Source: Candidatus Rokuibacteriota bacterium
GTDB taxonomy: Bacteria; Methylomirabilota; Methylomirabilia; Rokubacteriales; CSP1-6
DNA length: 64,000 nt
Assembly (NCBI GenBank): GCA_003220535.1
Contig: QHSU01000055.1
Coordinates: 248,001-312,000 of the forward strand
Reading direction: 5' to 3'
The first letter of the stretch is position 1. Each line of letters opens with the position of its first letter. Both the position numbers and the translations under genes were made by a program. Shown here piece by piece: positions 19,403 to 27,804 of the stretch. The notes under the pieces were generated by a model. That model saw only the letters and a list, made by a program, of their open reading frames with translations. It did not search any database and was not told the DNA's origin.

Positions 19403-20224
19403 ATGGCCACGATCACGACCAGGGACGGCACGCAGATCTACTACAAGGACTGGGGAACCGGCCAGCCCGTCGTCTTCAGTCACGGCTGGCCACTGACGGC
19501 CGACGCCTGGGAGGACCAGATGGTGTTCCTGGCCTCCCGCGGATACCGCTGCATCGCCCATGACCGTCGCGGCCATGGCCGGTCGAGCCAGCCCTGGCAT
19601 GGCAACGAGATGGACACCTACGCCGATGACCTCGCGGCGCTCGTCGAAGCGCTCGATCTGAAAAATGCGATCCATGTCGGTCACTCCACGGGCGGTGGCG
19701 AAGTGGCCCGCTATATCGGCCGCCACGGCACGAAACGTGTCGCCAAGGCCGTGCTGATCGGCGCGGTCCCGCCGCTGATGCTCAAGACGGCGGCCAATCC
19801 CGGCGGGTTGCCGATCGAGGCGTTCGACGGGATCCGCGCCAGCGTCCTCGCCGACCGCTCGCAGTTCTTCAAGGATCTCAGCGCGCCGTTCTACGGCGCC
19901 AACAGGCCCGGTGCCAAGGTCTCGCAAGGTCTTCGAGACTCGTTCTGGCTCCAGGGGATGCAGGCCGGTTTCAAGGGCGCCCTCGACTGCATCAAGGCCT
20001 TCTCCGAGACGGACTTCACGAAAGACCTCGGACAGTTCGATGTGCCGACGCTGGTCCTGCATGGCGACGACGACCAGATCGTCCCGATCGGCGCCTCCGC
20101 CCTGCTTTCCTCCAAGCTGATCAAGAACGCGCGTCTCGAGGTCTACAAGAGCGCGCCGCACGGCATGTGCTCGACCCACAAGGACCAGGTCAACGCTGAC
20201 CTCCTGGCCTTCATCAGGGCCTAG
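19403..20224 (+). CDS. Alpha/beta hydrolase (non-heme chloroperoxidase / arylesterase type)
   Basis: Hydrolase of 273 residues. The oxyanion segment is [12 protein letters not shown], nucleophile elbow GHSTGGGE, acid in [10 protein letters not shown], and histidine in [10 protein letters not shown]. The sequence [12 protein letters not shown] is characteristic of the esterase/cofactor-free haloperoxidase branch. GGAGGA lies before ATG 19403, 17 bases after the SDR stop. Peroxidase activity in this branch is usually a side reaction, so esterase or lactonase is the safer reading. Confidence 0.87.
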   Translation: MATITTRDGTQIYYKDWGTGQPVVFSHGWPLTADAWEDQMVFLASRGYRCIAHDRRGHGRSSQPWHGNEMDTYADDLAALVEALDLKNAIHVGHSTGGGEVARYIGRHGTKRVAKAVLIGAVPPLMLKTAANPGGLPIEAFDGIRASVLADRSQFFKDLSAPFYGANRPGAKVSQGLRDSFWLQGMQAGFKGALDCIKAFSETDFTKDLGQFDVPTLVLHGDDDQIVPIGASALLSSKLIKNARLEVYKSAPHGMCSTHKDQVNADLLAFIRA

Positions 20225-20282
20225 ATCCGAAGCCCTCGCAACAATGTCACCCCACTCACAAGCCTTCGAAAGGAGGCGTGTC

Positions 20283-20772
20283 GTGATCCTGGGTATGTCG
20301 ACATCGACCTTTACCGAGGTGCACGTGGTCTTGAGCTTGATCGGGATTTTCTCCGGGATCATCGTTCTGTTCGGCATGTTCAGCGCGAAGAGACTCGCCG
20401 GCTGGACCGCGCTGTTTGTCGTCAGCACGGTGTTGACGAGCGTGACCGGGTTCTTCTTTCACTCCGAACACTTCGGGCCGCCCCATGTGGTCGGCGTCAT
20501 CTCGCTGGGGGTGCTGGCGGTCGCGATCCTCGCGCGTTATGTCTATCGGCTCAGAGGACCCTGGCGCTGGATTTACGTGGGCAGCGCCGTGCTCGCCCTC
20601 TATCTGAATGTCTTCGTCGGGGCTTCCAGAAGCTGCCGTTCCTGAGCCGGCTGGCGCCAACGCAGTCCGAGCCGCCATTCTTTGTCGCGCAGCTCATCGT
20701 CATGGCGATCTTCGTGCTGCTCGGCTTACGCGCCGTGATGACGTTCCGCCCTGCGACGGCGGCGCCGACGTG
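20283..20772 (+). pseudogene. Frameshifted small integral membrane protein
   Basis: GTG at 20283 sits 7 bases after AAAGGAGG and opens a hydrophobic protein of unknown family (VILGMSTSTFTEVHVVLSL, then four or so helices). After LYLNVFVG the frame breaks at about 20622: the readable frame ends at a stop at 20645, while the expected continuation FQKLPFLSRLAPTQSEPPF and a last helix run in another frame to a stop at 20772. The join lacks a few residues, so a small deletion is likely. Both halves look well conserved, so this is either a recent lesion or a sequencing or assembly error. Confidence 0.65.
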
Positions 20773-20794
20773 ATCCTGGCTCGTGAGAGCCAGT

Positions 20795-21502
20795 CTAGTA
20801 GGCGGGAACCGGATCGGTCGAGACGCGGACGCGGACGAAGTAGTCCTTGAAGCGCTCGACGTCCACGTCGGAGACCATGTCGGACACGAGGAAGCACGCC
20901 AGATCGCCCTGGCGCCATACCCAGGCCGAGAATCCGCTGTCGTGCATGAGCGCGGGCCGCCACCGGTTCGTACCCTGCTCGATCTGGACGCGCCGGCGGT
21001 CGGGCACCGGGAGGCCCGCGATGGGCAGCACGATGTAGGTCAGCAGGTGGCCGTCGCCGTCCCGGTAGTGCAGGGCGATGCCGCGGTGCCCTTCCAGGTA
21101 CACGGGCTCCGCGCCGACGAACCCCAGCCGGTCGTCACCGACGAACACCCGACGTAGCCCGATGCCCGACTCCTGGGTCAGCCAGGGAAGCGCCGTCGGA
21201 ACGACCTCCGGGTGTCGCGCGCCCCACATGAGCGCCCGCGTGTGCTCGGCCACAACCGAGCGCACGAGACGCTCGACCGGGTCGGCCGGGACGATCCGCG
21301 GCACCAGCGACAGGAACACGAGCCCGAGCACCAGAACCGTGGCGGCCGACGCCAGGACCGGCGCGAGCCACGCCGGCCGTGCCCGCGGCAGGGTGCCCTC
21401 GACGAGGGCGACCCGCACGTGCGCCGGCGCTGCGTAGCGCGGCAACTCCGTGCGGAGGCGCCCGGCGAGCGCTTCGTCGGAATCGGGAGGATGGGCGCTC
21501 AT
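20795..21502 (-). CDS. Putative anti-sigma factor / membrane-anchored regulator
   Basis: Protein of 235 residues whose ATG at 21502 overlaps the stop of an ECF sigma gene (ATGA), the usual place for its antagonist. A short N-terminal domain (about 55 residues) is followed by one transmembrane helix (LASAATVLVLGLVFLSLV) and a periplasmic domain of 150 or so residues. The zinc-binding H-x3-C-x2-C motif of many anti-sigma factors is absent, so I rely on context and topology. The periplasmic part could sense an envelope signal. Confidence 0.65.
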   Translation of the reverse strand: MSAHPPDSDEALAGRLRTELPRYAAPAHVRVALVEGTLPRARPAWLAPVLASAATVLVLGLVFLSLVPRIVPADPVERLVRSVVAEHTRALMWGARHPEVVPTALPWLTQESGIGLRRVFVGDDRLGFVGAEPVYLEGHRGIALHYRDGDGHLLTYIVLPIAGLPVPDRRRVQIEQGTNRWRPALMHDSGFSAWVWRQGDLACFLVSDMVSDVDVERFKDYFVRVRVSTDPVPAY

Positions 21503-22011
21503 TCTTTTGTGTAGTCCCGCAAGAGCCCGCGCAACCGCTCCTTCGCCCTGAAGATCCGCGACTTGACGGTGCCGACCGGACAGGCCAGCACCCGAGCCAC
21601 GTCCTCGAGGGCCATGCCTTCGACTTCCGCGAGCAGGAGCACCGTGCGGAATTCCTCGGGCAGGCGCCGCAGAGCGCGCTCGAGATCCGTGTGCGCCTCG
21701 ACGGCGCCACTCGACTCTTCGGGCGCGTCGTGAAACATCGGAACGTCCCAGGTTGGAACACCGTCTTCGGCGAGCGCGGATTCCCGCTCGCGAAGGCGAT
21801 AGAACGTCAAAAACGTGTTCCTCAAGATTTGAAACAGCCAGGCGCGGAGATGGGTTCCCGGCTGGAACCGGTGGGAAAACCGGAAAGCGCGGAGGTAGGT
21901 TTCCTGGACGAGGTCGTCGGCCTCGGGCGGATTCCGGGTCAGGTACATGGCGAAGTTGTAGAGCGCGTCCAGATGCTCGAGCGCGGCCCGGTGGAAATCG
22001 TCGGAGGCCAC
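21499..22011 (-). CDS. ECF-family RNA polymerase sigma factor
   Basis: Sigma-70 family protein of 170 residues with only regions 2 and 4. Region 2 shows EADDLVQETYLRAFRF and LRAWLFQILRNTFLTFYR; region 4 shows LPEEFRTVLLLAEVEGMALE followed by GTVKSRIFRAKERL, the DNA-reading helix. GTG start at 22011, 8 bases after the folK stop. It is the eleventh gene of a tightly packed biosynthetic run, followed by a coupled putative anti-sigma factor. ECF factors commonly control their own locus; no target promoter is identified here. Confidence 0.9.
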   Translation of the reverse strand: MASDDFHRAALEHLDALYNFAMYLTRNPPEADDLVQETYLRAFRFSHRFQPGTHLRAWLFQILRNTFLTFYRLRERESALAEDGVPTWDVPMFHDAPEESSGAVEAHTDLERALRRLPEEFRTVLLLAEVEGMALEDVARVLACPVGTVKSRIFRAKERLRGLLRDYTKE

Positions 22012-22019
22012 GGCCGAGC

Positions 22020-22568
22020 TCAGTCCTCGAACCAGCGCGTCGGGTAGTCGCCCGCCCGTACGTCGTGCTCGTCCACGAGCTCGTCGAGGAGCTCGCGGAC
22101 CGAGCGATAGAGGGCCGGGTGCTCGAGCTCGGGTGCCAGGTCGGCCAGCGGCCGGAGCACGAAGCCGCGCTCCGCCAGGAGCAGGTGGGGGACCTGGAGA
22201 TCGTCACCCGCGCTCAGCACCTCGTCGCCGTAGAAGAGGATGTCGATGTCGAGGGTCCGCGCCGCGAAGCGCTGGGCCTCCGGCGTGCCCTGCGGCCGCG
22301 TGCGTCCGAGCGACGTCTCGATCGTCTGGAGCTCGGCGAGCAGTGCTCGCGGGGCGAGCGACGTCTCGATCGCCACGACGCAGTTGAGGTACCAGGGCTG
22401 CTCGCCGGCCGTCTGCCCCGGCTCGCTCTCCCACGGCTCGGCGTCGTAGAGGCGGGAGGCGTCGAGGAACCGGACCGCCGGGAGCCCGTGGAGGCGCTGC
22501 ACCGCGGATCTGAGGACACCGAGCCGGTCGCCGGCGTTCGAGCCGAGCGAGAGATACACCCGCGTCAC
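22020..22568 (-). CDS. folK: 2-amino-4-hydroxy-6-hydroxymethyldihydropteridine pyrophosphokinase
   Basis: FolK, 182 residues, which transfers pyrophosphate from ATP to 6-hydroxymethyl-dihydropterin in folate synthesis. Motifs YLSLGSNAGDR at the start, PWYLNCVVAIET, and LDIDILFYGD followed by PHLLLAERGFVLRPLADL are all diagnostic. The start is GTG at 22568, overlapping the folB stop (GTGA). folP and folE are not in the window. Confidence 0.93.
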   Translation of the reverse strand: MTRVYLSLGSNAGDRLGVLRSAVQRLHGLPAVRFLDASRLYDAEPWESEPGQTAGEQPWYLNCVVAIETSLAPRALLAELQTIETSLGRTRPQGTPEAQRFAARTLDIDILFYGDEVLSAGDDLQVPHLLLAERGFVLRPLADLAPELEHPALYRSVRELLDELVDEHDVRAGDYPTRWFED

Positions 22569-22927
22569 GCCCGGCTCCGCGTCAGCTCGACCGCGGGGGT
22601 GCCGACGAGGCCCTCGAGCGGAGGGGTGAGCTTCCGGACGCGCACCCGGATCTCGCGCGCCGGGAATTCGCGCAGGAGCGCCTCGACGATCAGCCCGGCC
22701 AGCCGCTCGATCAGGTTCACGCGGTTCTTGGTGCCGATCTCGACGATCCGCCGGGCGACCACGCCGTAGTCCACCGTCGCCGACACCTGATCGGACACGA
22801 CCGCCGGCGCCAGGTCCACGGCCATCTCGACGTCGACGGAGAACCAGGCGCCCACCACCTGCTCGGCGCGCGTCAAGCCGTGCTGACCGTAGAAGCGCAC
22901 GTCCTCCAGCAGGAGCTTGTCGGCCAT
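22565..22927 (-). CDS. folB: Dihydroneopterin aldolase
   Basis: FolB, 120 residues, which cleaves 7,8-dihydroneopterin to the hydroxymethyl pterin used by FolK. FYGQHGLTRAEQVVGAWFSV carries the substrate-binding N-terminal region, and VRVRKLTPPLEG holds the conserved lysine. ATG at 22927 overlaps the preceding stop by one base; its own stop overlaps the folK start. Normal length for the family; forms ring-shaped oligomers in known members. Confidence 0.92.
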   Translation of the reverse strand: MADKLLLEDVRFYGQHGLTRAEQVVGAWFSVDVEMAVDLAPAVVSDQVSATVDYGVVARRIVEIGTKNRVNLIERLAGLIVEALLREFPAREIRVRVRKLTPPLEGLVGTPAVELTRSRA

Positions 22928-23682
22928 CAGAGCTTCACGACCGAGTTCATCAAGCTGCCGATCCCCTCGATCCGGACCTCGACGCGGTCGCCCGGCTCGA
23001 GCGGGCCCGCGCCGGCCGGCGTCCCCGTCGCGATCACGTCGCCGGGCACGAGCGTCATGATCCGGGCGACCCGCGCCACGATCTCCTCGACGGGAACGAC
23101 GAGCTCCTTCGTGGACGACGACTGGCGCAGCTCGCCGTTGACGTACGTCTCGATCGCCACCGCGTTGGGGTCGATGTCGGTGGCGATGCAGGGGCCGATC
23201 GGACAGAACGTGTCGAAGCCCTTCGCCCGCACCAGCAGGCCCTTCGCCTGCAGGTCGCGCGCGGTCACGTCGTTGAGGCAGGTGTACCCGAGCACGCAAC
23301 GGCGCGCGCGCTCCGCGGGCAGATTGTGACACCGGCGCTTCATGACGACGGCCAGCGCCGCCTCGTGCTCGACGCGCTCGCTGATCTCCGGGTAGACGAT
23401 GGGGTCGTCGGGGCCGATGAGGGCGCTCGTCGGCTTGAGAGAGATGCGCAGCTCGTCCGGCACGGAGCGTCCCAGCTCCGCGGCGCGCTCTCGGTAATTG
23501 AGCTCGACCGCGATGATCTTGGACGGGATCACCGGCGCCAGCAGGACGGTCTGCTTGAGCCCGTAGCGGCGTCGGCCGCGCCGGAACTGAGTCCACGGCG
23601 TGCCCGCGTACTCGACGACGAGCGCGCCCTCGAGCGCGCCGTAGCGCGTCCGCTCGTCCACCTTGAAGCGCACGATCTGCAT
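22927..23682 (-). CDS. Fumarylacetoacetate hydrolase family protein
   Basis: FAH-fold enzyme of 251 residues. LNYRERAAELG and the metal-binding set (VEHEAALAVV, with the Asp in TARDLQAKG) are present, followed by FDTFCPIGPCI and GDVIATGTPAGAGP. Family members hydrolyse or decarboxylate oxo-acids, for example acylpyruvates, 2-oxo-hept-3-ene-dioate or oxaloacetate. It lies 7 bases after dapB and overlaps folB by one base, so it is expressed with lysine and folate genes. The physiological substrate is unclear; a metabolite-repair role is possible. Confidence 0.87.
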   Translation of the reverse strand: MQIVRFKVDERTRYGALEGALVVEYAGTPWTQFRRGRRRYGLKQTVLLAPVIPSKIIAVELNYRERAAELGRSVPDELRISLKPTSALIGPDDPIVYPEISERVEHEAALAVVMKRRCHNLPAERARRCVLGYTCLNDVTARDLQAKGLLVRAKGFDTFCPIGPCIATDIDPNAVAIETYVNGELRQSSSTKELVVPVEEIVARVARIMTLVPGDVIATGTPAGAGPLEPGDRVEVRIEGIGSLMNSVVKL

Positions 23683-23689
23683 GACCGGA

Positions 23690-24547
23690 TCACGCGAGGC
23701 CGAGGACGTCGGCCATCGAATAGAGCCCGGGCGGACACCCCACGATGAACCGGGCGGCGCGCAGCGCGCCGCGCGCGTACGTGTCGCGATTGTGGGCCTT
23801 GTGCACGAGCTCGAGTCGCTCACCCAGCGTGCCGAACGACACCGTGTGCTCGCCGACGACGTCCCCGGAGCGGAGGGAGTGGATGCCGATCTCCTGCTTC
23901 GCGCGCTCGCCCGGGAGCCCTTGCCGGCCGTACACGGCCACCTGGTCGAGATCGCGCCCGAGCGCCCCGGCGACGATCTCCGCCATGCGCAGCGCGGTGC
24001 CGCTCGGCGCGTCTTTCTTGAACCGGTGGTGGGTCTCGGTGATCTCGATGTCGTACTCGTCGCCGAGCGCCCTGGCCATGGTGGCGAGGAGCTTGAACGC
24101 GACGTTGGTGGCGACGGACATGTTGGGCGACATGACTATTGCCGTCCGCCGCGCGAGCTCGCCGACTTCCGCGCGCTGGGCGGCGGTGAAGCCGGTCGTG
24201 CCGATCACCGCCCGGGCACCCGCCTGCGCGACGAGCCGCAGGTGCGCGAGCGAGGCGTCCGGGACGGAGAACTCGATCAGCACGCGGTCGCGCGTGATCA
24301 GCGCGGCGGCGTCCGCCTCGACCGTGACGCCGGCCTTGCCCACGCCCGCGAGCTCGCCGGCGTCGCGGCCGAGCGCCGCATGGCCGGAGGCCTCGAGCGC
24401 TCCGACCAGCCGGAGATCGGGCGCGTCGGCGAGGCACGCGATGATGCGACTGCCCATCCGGCCGGCGGCGCCGGCAACAATGATACTCGCCGTCGGGGCG
24501 CCTCCGCCCCCGACGTTCGGGGATGTCTCCCCGTCGGCGACGATCAT
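23690..24547 (-). CDS. dapB: 4-hydroxy-tetrahydrodipicolinate reductase
   Basis: DapB, 285 residues, reducing the DapA product with NAD(P)H for diaminopimelate and lysine. Cofactor motif GAAGRMGSRI, then IGTTGFT, and the active-site segment ETHHRFKKDAPSGTAL. The first 20 residues are unusual: between the start and SIIVAGAAG the DNA consists of two adjacent hairpins encoding a Gly/Pro-rich leader. No other start codon lies between them and the conserved core, so ATG 24547 seems to be used. dapA ends 7 bases upstream. Confidence 0.93.
   Translation of the reverse strand: MIVADGETSPNVGGGGAPTASIIVAGAAGRMGSRIIACLADAPDLRLVGALEASGHAALGRDAGELAGVGKAGVTVEADAAALITRDRVLIEFSVPDASLAHLRLVAQAGARAVIGTTGFTAAQRAEVGELARRTAIVMSPNMSVATNVAFKLLATMARALGDEYDIEITETHHRFKKDAPSGTALRMAEIVAGALGRDLDQVAVYGRQGLPGERAKQEIGIHSLRSGDVVGEHTVSFGTLGERLELVHKAHNRDTYARGALRAARFIVGCPPGLYSMADVLGLA
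24491..24533. repeat. Tandem hairpins at the 5' end of dapB
   Basis: CGTCGGGG (24491-24498) pairs with CCCCGACG (24508-24515), and immediately after it GGGGA (24519-24523) pairs with TCCCC (24528-24532). The element is in frame and encodes most of the extra N-terminal residues of DapB. Confidence 0.7.
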
Positions 24548-24554
24548 GGTGCGG

Positions 24555-25442
24555 CTACTTGATGAGTCCGTACGGCTTGAGGATCGCGCGCAGCTTCTCG
24601 CGATTGCCGTCGCTCATGCGGCACATCGGCAGGCGGAACTCCGGCTCGAGCATGCCGGCCATCGCCATCGCCTCTTTGATCGGGATGGGATTGGTCTCGA
24701 TGAACGCGGCCCGCGCCAGCGGAAAGAGCCGGTAGTGCAGCTCCCGGGCGCGCTTCCAGTCGCCGTCGAGCGCCGCGTGCACCAGCTCGGCCGTTTCCCG
24801 CGGCAGGATGTTCGCGATCACCGAGACGACGCCGCTGCCTCCGATCGCCAGGAGCGGCAGCGTGATGTTGTCGTCGCCCGAGAGGACCGAGAAGTCGGGG
24901 CCGCAGGCCGCGATGACCTGGCTCATCTGGTCGAGCGATCCGGAGGCTTCCTTCACGCCCACGATGGTCTTCACGTCGCGGACGAGCCGCGCGAGGGTGT
25001 CGGTCTCGACGTTGATCGCGGTGCGGCTCTGGATGTTGTAGACGAGGATCGGGATGGCGACCGACTCGGCCACCGCGCGGAAGTGACGGTAGAGCCCCTC
25101 TTGCGTCGGCTTGTTGTAGTACGGGTTCACCACCAAGGCGCCCGCCGCGCCGGCCCGCTCGGCGTGCTTCGTCATGTCGATCGCCTCGGCGGTCGAGTTG
25201 GAGCCGGTGCCGGCGACGACGCGGATCCGACCGCGGGCGGTCTCAATGACGACGTCCACGACGCGCCGGTGCTCGTCGTGGCTGAGGGTTGGGGACTCGC
25301 CGGTCGTTCCGCAGGGGATCAGCCCGTCGGTCCCGTGCGCGACGTGGAACTCAACGAGCTCCCGGAGCTTCGCCTCGTCGACCTTGCCGTTCCTGAAGGG
25401 GGTGACCATCGCGACGAATGAACCCTGGAATGTCTGGCTCAT
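24555..25442 (-). CDS. dapA: 4-hydroxy-tetrahydrodipicolinate synthase
   Basis: DapA, 295 residues, class I aldolase condensing aspartate semialdehyde with pyruvate. GTTGESPTLSHDEH is the substrate-binding loop, YNIQSRTAINV carries the catalytic tyrosine region, and the Schiff-base lysine is in IVGVKEASGSLDQM. ATG at 25442 overlaps the lysA stop. Order lysA-dapA-dapB in one transcript matches lysine synthesis; the aminotransferase DapL lies 7 kb away on the same strand. Confidence 0.95.
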   Translation of the reverse strand: MSQTFQGSFVAMVTPFRNGKVDEAKLRELVEFHVAHGTDGLIPCGTTGESPTLSHDEHRRVVDVVIETARGRIRVVAGTGSNSTAEAIDMTKHAERAGAAGALVVNPYYNKPTQEGLYRHFRAVAESVAIPILVYNIQSRTAINVETDTLARLVRDVKTIVGVKEASGSLDQMSQVIAACGPDFSVLSGDDNITLPLLAIGGSGVVSVIANILPRETAELVHAALDGDWKRARELHYRLFPLARAAFIETNPIPIKEAMAMAGMLEPEFRLPMCRMSDGNREKLRAILKPYGLIK

Positions 25443-26689
25443 AGGGGCGTCTCCCCCGCCACCAGGTCTTCGTACGTCTCCCGGCGGCGCACGATCGTGT
25501 AGCAGTTGCCGTCCACGAGCACCTCGACAGCCCGCGGTCGCGTGTTGTAGTTGGACGCCATCGCGAAGCCGTAGGCGCCGGCGCTCATGACGGCCAGCAG
25601 GTCGTCTTCCTCGACGCGCGGTAGCGCGCGGTCCTTGGCCAGGAAGTCGCCCGACTCACAGATCGGGCCGACGACGTCCACGGTCTCGCCCTCGCGCGCG
25701 CGGCGTGTCTCGTCGACGGGAAGAATCTCGTGGAAGGCGCCGTAGAGCGCCGGCCGGATCAGGTCGTTCATGGCGCCGTCGACCACCACGAACTTCCTGG
25801 CCCCGGTGTCCTTCCGGTAGAGGACCCGCGTGAGGAGGAGCCCCGCGTTGCCGACGATGGACCGGCCCGGCTCCAGCAGGACCGTCACGCCCACCTCGCG
25901 CAGCGCGGGCAGCAGGACCGTCGCGTACTCCTCGTGGGTCGGCGGTGTCTCGTCGTGGTAGCGGATGCCGAGCCCGCCGCCGATGTCGATCATGCGGATC
26001 TCGATGCGCCGCTCGCGCAGCGTCTTCACGAGCGCGACGACGCGCGCCACCGCATCGGCGACGGGTGTCGCCTTGGTGAGCTGAGAGCCGATGTGCATGT
26101 CGGCGCCGACGATCTCGAGGCCGCGCAGCGTCGCCGCCTCCTCGTACGCCGCGAGCGCCTCGTCGTGGGGGATGCCGAACTTGGAGGTCTTGAGGCCGGT
26201 CGCGATGTAGGGATGCGTCTGGGGATCGACGTCCGGATTCACGCGGAGCGCGATCGGCGCGCGGACACCCATCTCGAGGGCCACCTCGTCGAGGACCCGC
26301 AGCTCGCTCCGGGACTCGACGTTGAACATGAGGATGTCGGCCTTGAGCGCGTCGCGCATCTCGTCACGGCTCTTTCCGACGCCGGAGAAGATGATCTTCT
26401 TGGGGGGGACCCCGGCCCGTAGCGCGCGATAGAGTTCGCCGCCCGAGACGATGTCCGCGCCCGCGCCGGCCTTGGCCAGCACCGAGAGGACGCCGAGGTT
26501 CGAATTGGCCTTGACCGAATAGCAGACGACGTGGGGGACGTCGCGGAACGCGCGACCATAGCTGGCGAGACTCTCGAGCAGCGCCGCCTTCGAATAGATG
26601 TAGGCGGGCGTGCCGGCGACGGCCGCCAGCGCGCGGAGCGACACCTCCTCGCAGCAGAGGTCCCCGTCTCGATAGTCGAAGTGGCCCAT
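25439..26689 (-). CDS. lysA: Diaminopimelate decarboxylase
   Basis: LysA, 416 residues, PLP-dependent last step of lysine synthesis. The PLP lysine is in CYSVKANSNLGVLS, the glycine loop is IGGGLGIRY, EPGRSIVGNAG binds phosphate, and the active-site cysteine of the partner subunit is in GPICESGDFLAKD. I use ATG 26689, where family similarity begins; a longer open frame reaches into the lipoprotein gene. A separate promoter may lie in the 35-base gap upstream. Confidence 0.94.
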   Translation of the reverse strand: MGHFDYRDGDLCCEEVSLRALAAVAGTPAYIYSKAALLESLASYGRAFRDVPHVVCYSVKANSNLGVLSVLAKAGAGADIVSGGELYRALRAGVPPKKIIFSGVGKSRDEMRDALKADILMFNVESRSELRVLDEVALEMGVRAPIALRVNPDVDPQTHPYIATGLKTSKFGIPHDEALAAYEEAATLRGLEIVGADMHIGSQLTKATPVADAVARVVALVKTLRERRIEIRMIDIGGGLGIRYHDETPPTHEEYATVLLPALREVGVTVLLEPGRSIVGNAGLLLTRVLYRKDTGARKFVVVDGAMNDLIRPALYGAFHEILPVDETRRAREGETVDVVGPICESGDFLAKDRALPRVEEDDLLAVMSAGAYGFAMASNYNTRPRAVEVLVDGNCYTIVRRRETYEDLVAGETPL

Positions 26690-26699
26690 GTATCCGTTG

Positions 26700-26728
26700 T
26701 TGGTAGCACCCGGATCCGGTGAAGTCAA
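26700..26728 (-). promoter_or_regulatory. Possible internal promoter for lysA
   Basis: On the minus strand TTGACT (26728-26723) is a good -35, and 17 bases on is TGC followed by TACCAA, a weak -10 with extension. It overlaps the end of the lipoprotein gene. Confidence 0.3.
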
Positions 26729-27804
26729 GGCACGCTGACCCTCACTTCGTTCGAACGTCGGCTCTCGTTCGGTCGCGCGGCCGAGTCCTGCGCGGTGACC
26801 GCGTAGCGGAAGGCGCCGCGGGTCACGCCGCGGTCGACGAAGGTCGTCGACGGCGCGGTCGTCGAGCCGATGCGCTCGAACGCGCCGCCTTCCGGCGCGC
26901 GGTAGACGACGTACCCGGCGACGTCGCGCTCCGGGCTCGGGCTCCAGGACAGACGCACCGTCGCCTCGGAGGCGATTCCGACGAGGTTCGCAGGGGGCGA
27001 AGGGGGTGTCATGTCCCGCGGCGTCACCGCGACCCTCGGCGACGGGTCGCTGTACGCGGTCGTGCCCGCGACCACCCGCACGGCGCGGACGGCGTAGTAG
27101 TACGTGCGGTCGTTTTCCAGGTCCGCGTCGGTCAACGCGCGCTCCGCGACGGGCACGCGGGTCACCGGCGTCAGCTCGGCGTCGGCCGCCGGCGCGCGCA
27201 GCACTTCGTAAGCCAGCGCCTCCGTCGGCGCGCTCCCGTCGAGCAGCCGCGCCGGCGCCTCCCATCGGAGCCGTACCGTGCGCTCGCCGGGTGTCGCGAC
27301 GAGGTTGACCGGTGGCTCAGCGGCGGGGACGTACGACACCGAGACTCGGGTCGCGGGCGGGCCGACGCGGCCCTGCGAGTCGCCCGCGATGACCACGTAG
27401 GTATACCGGCGGCCGTACGCGAGCGCCTGCCGGTCGGTGAACACGAGGCGGTTGCCGCGCGCCACGACGGGCGCCGGCTCGTCGGCGCGGATCGAGGCGA
27501 TCTCCCTGTAGCCGACGATCCGTCCGTCGACGAGCATCGCCGACTTGGGCTCAGCGCCGCCGCCGTCCTCGAGACGGAAGATCCGGGTCTGCGCGAGGTC
27601 GCGCAAGCGCGTGTGGTCGACGCGGCGGTTGGGCGGCGTCCAGGCGAGCTCGATCGCCGACGCGTGGACGGCGCCCGTGAGATCCGCGATCGGCAGGGGG
27701 GCGCGCATCTCCGGCGCGACCGGCGGTCCCTTCTTGCCGCACGCGGCGAGGACTAGCGCGGCGAGCCCGAGGCACGCGGCCAGGCGCCGCCCGCGCCCGA
27801 TCAT
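26725..27804 (-). CDS. Lipoprotein with LptM-like N-terminus and fibronectin type III domains
   Basis: Exported lipoprotein of 359 residues. A short signal peptide ends in the lipobox ALVLAACGKKGPPVAP; the C-G-x-K-G-P start after the acylated cysteine is the hallmark of LptM/YifL-type lipoproteins. Unlike those 60-70 residue proteins, this one continues with two or three fibronectin type III-like modules (for example PPVNLVATPGERTVRLRWEA and PPANLVGIASEATVRLSWSP). ATG 27804 overlaps the argH stop. The argH-lipoprotein-lysA order matches the place where lptM is found beside lysA in proteobacteria. Function unproven; likely envelope protein-protein contacts. Confidence 0.78.
   Translation of the reverse strand: MIGRGRRLAACLGLAALVLAACGKKGPPVAPEMRAPLPIADLTGAVHASAIELAWTPPNRRVDHTRLRDLAQTRIFRLEDGGGAEPKSAMLVDGRIVGYREIASIRADEPAPVVARGNRLVFTDRQALAYGRRYTYVVIAGDSQGRVGPPATRVSVSYVPAAEPPVNLVATPGERTVRLRWEAPARLLDGSAPTEALAYEVLRAPAADAELTPVTRVPVAERALTDADLENDRTYYYAVRAVRVVAGTTAYSDPSPRVAVTPRDMTPPSPPANLVGIASEATVRLSWSPSPERDVAGYVVYRAPEGGAFERIGSTTAPSTTFVDRGVTRGAFRYAVTAQDSAARPNESRRSNEVRVSVP

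Noticed and set aside
20795..22207. Anti-sigma factor extended upstream through the sigma gene
   Set aside because: The extension is the other-frame translation of the sigma factor; ATG 21502 overlapping the sigma stop is the natural start.
25439..27265. A much longer LysA with an N-terminal extension reaching into the lipoprotein gene
   Set aside because: The extra region is Arg/Gly-rich out-of-frame translation of the lipoprotein; similarity begins at ATG 26689.
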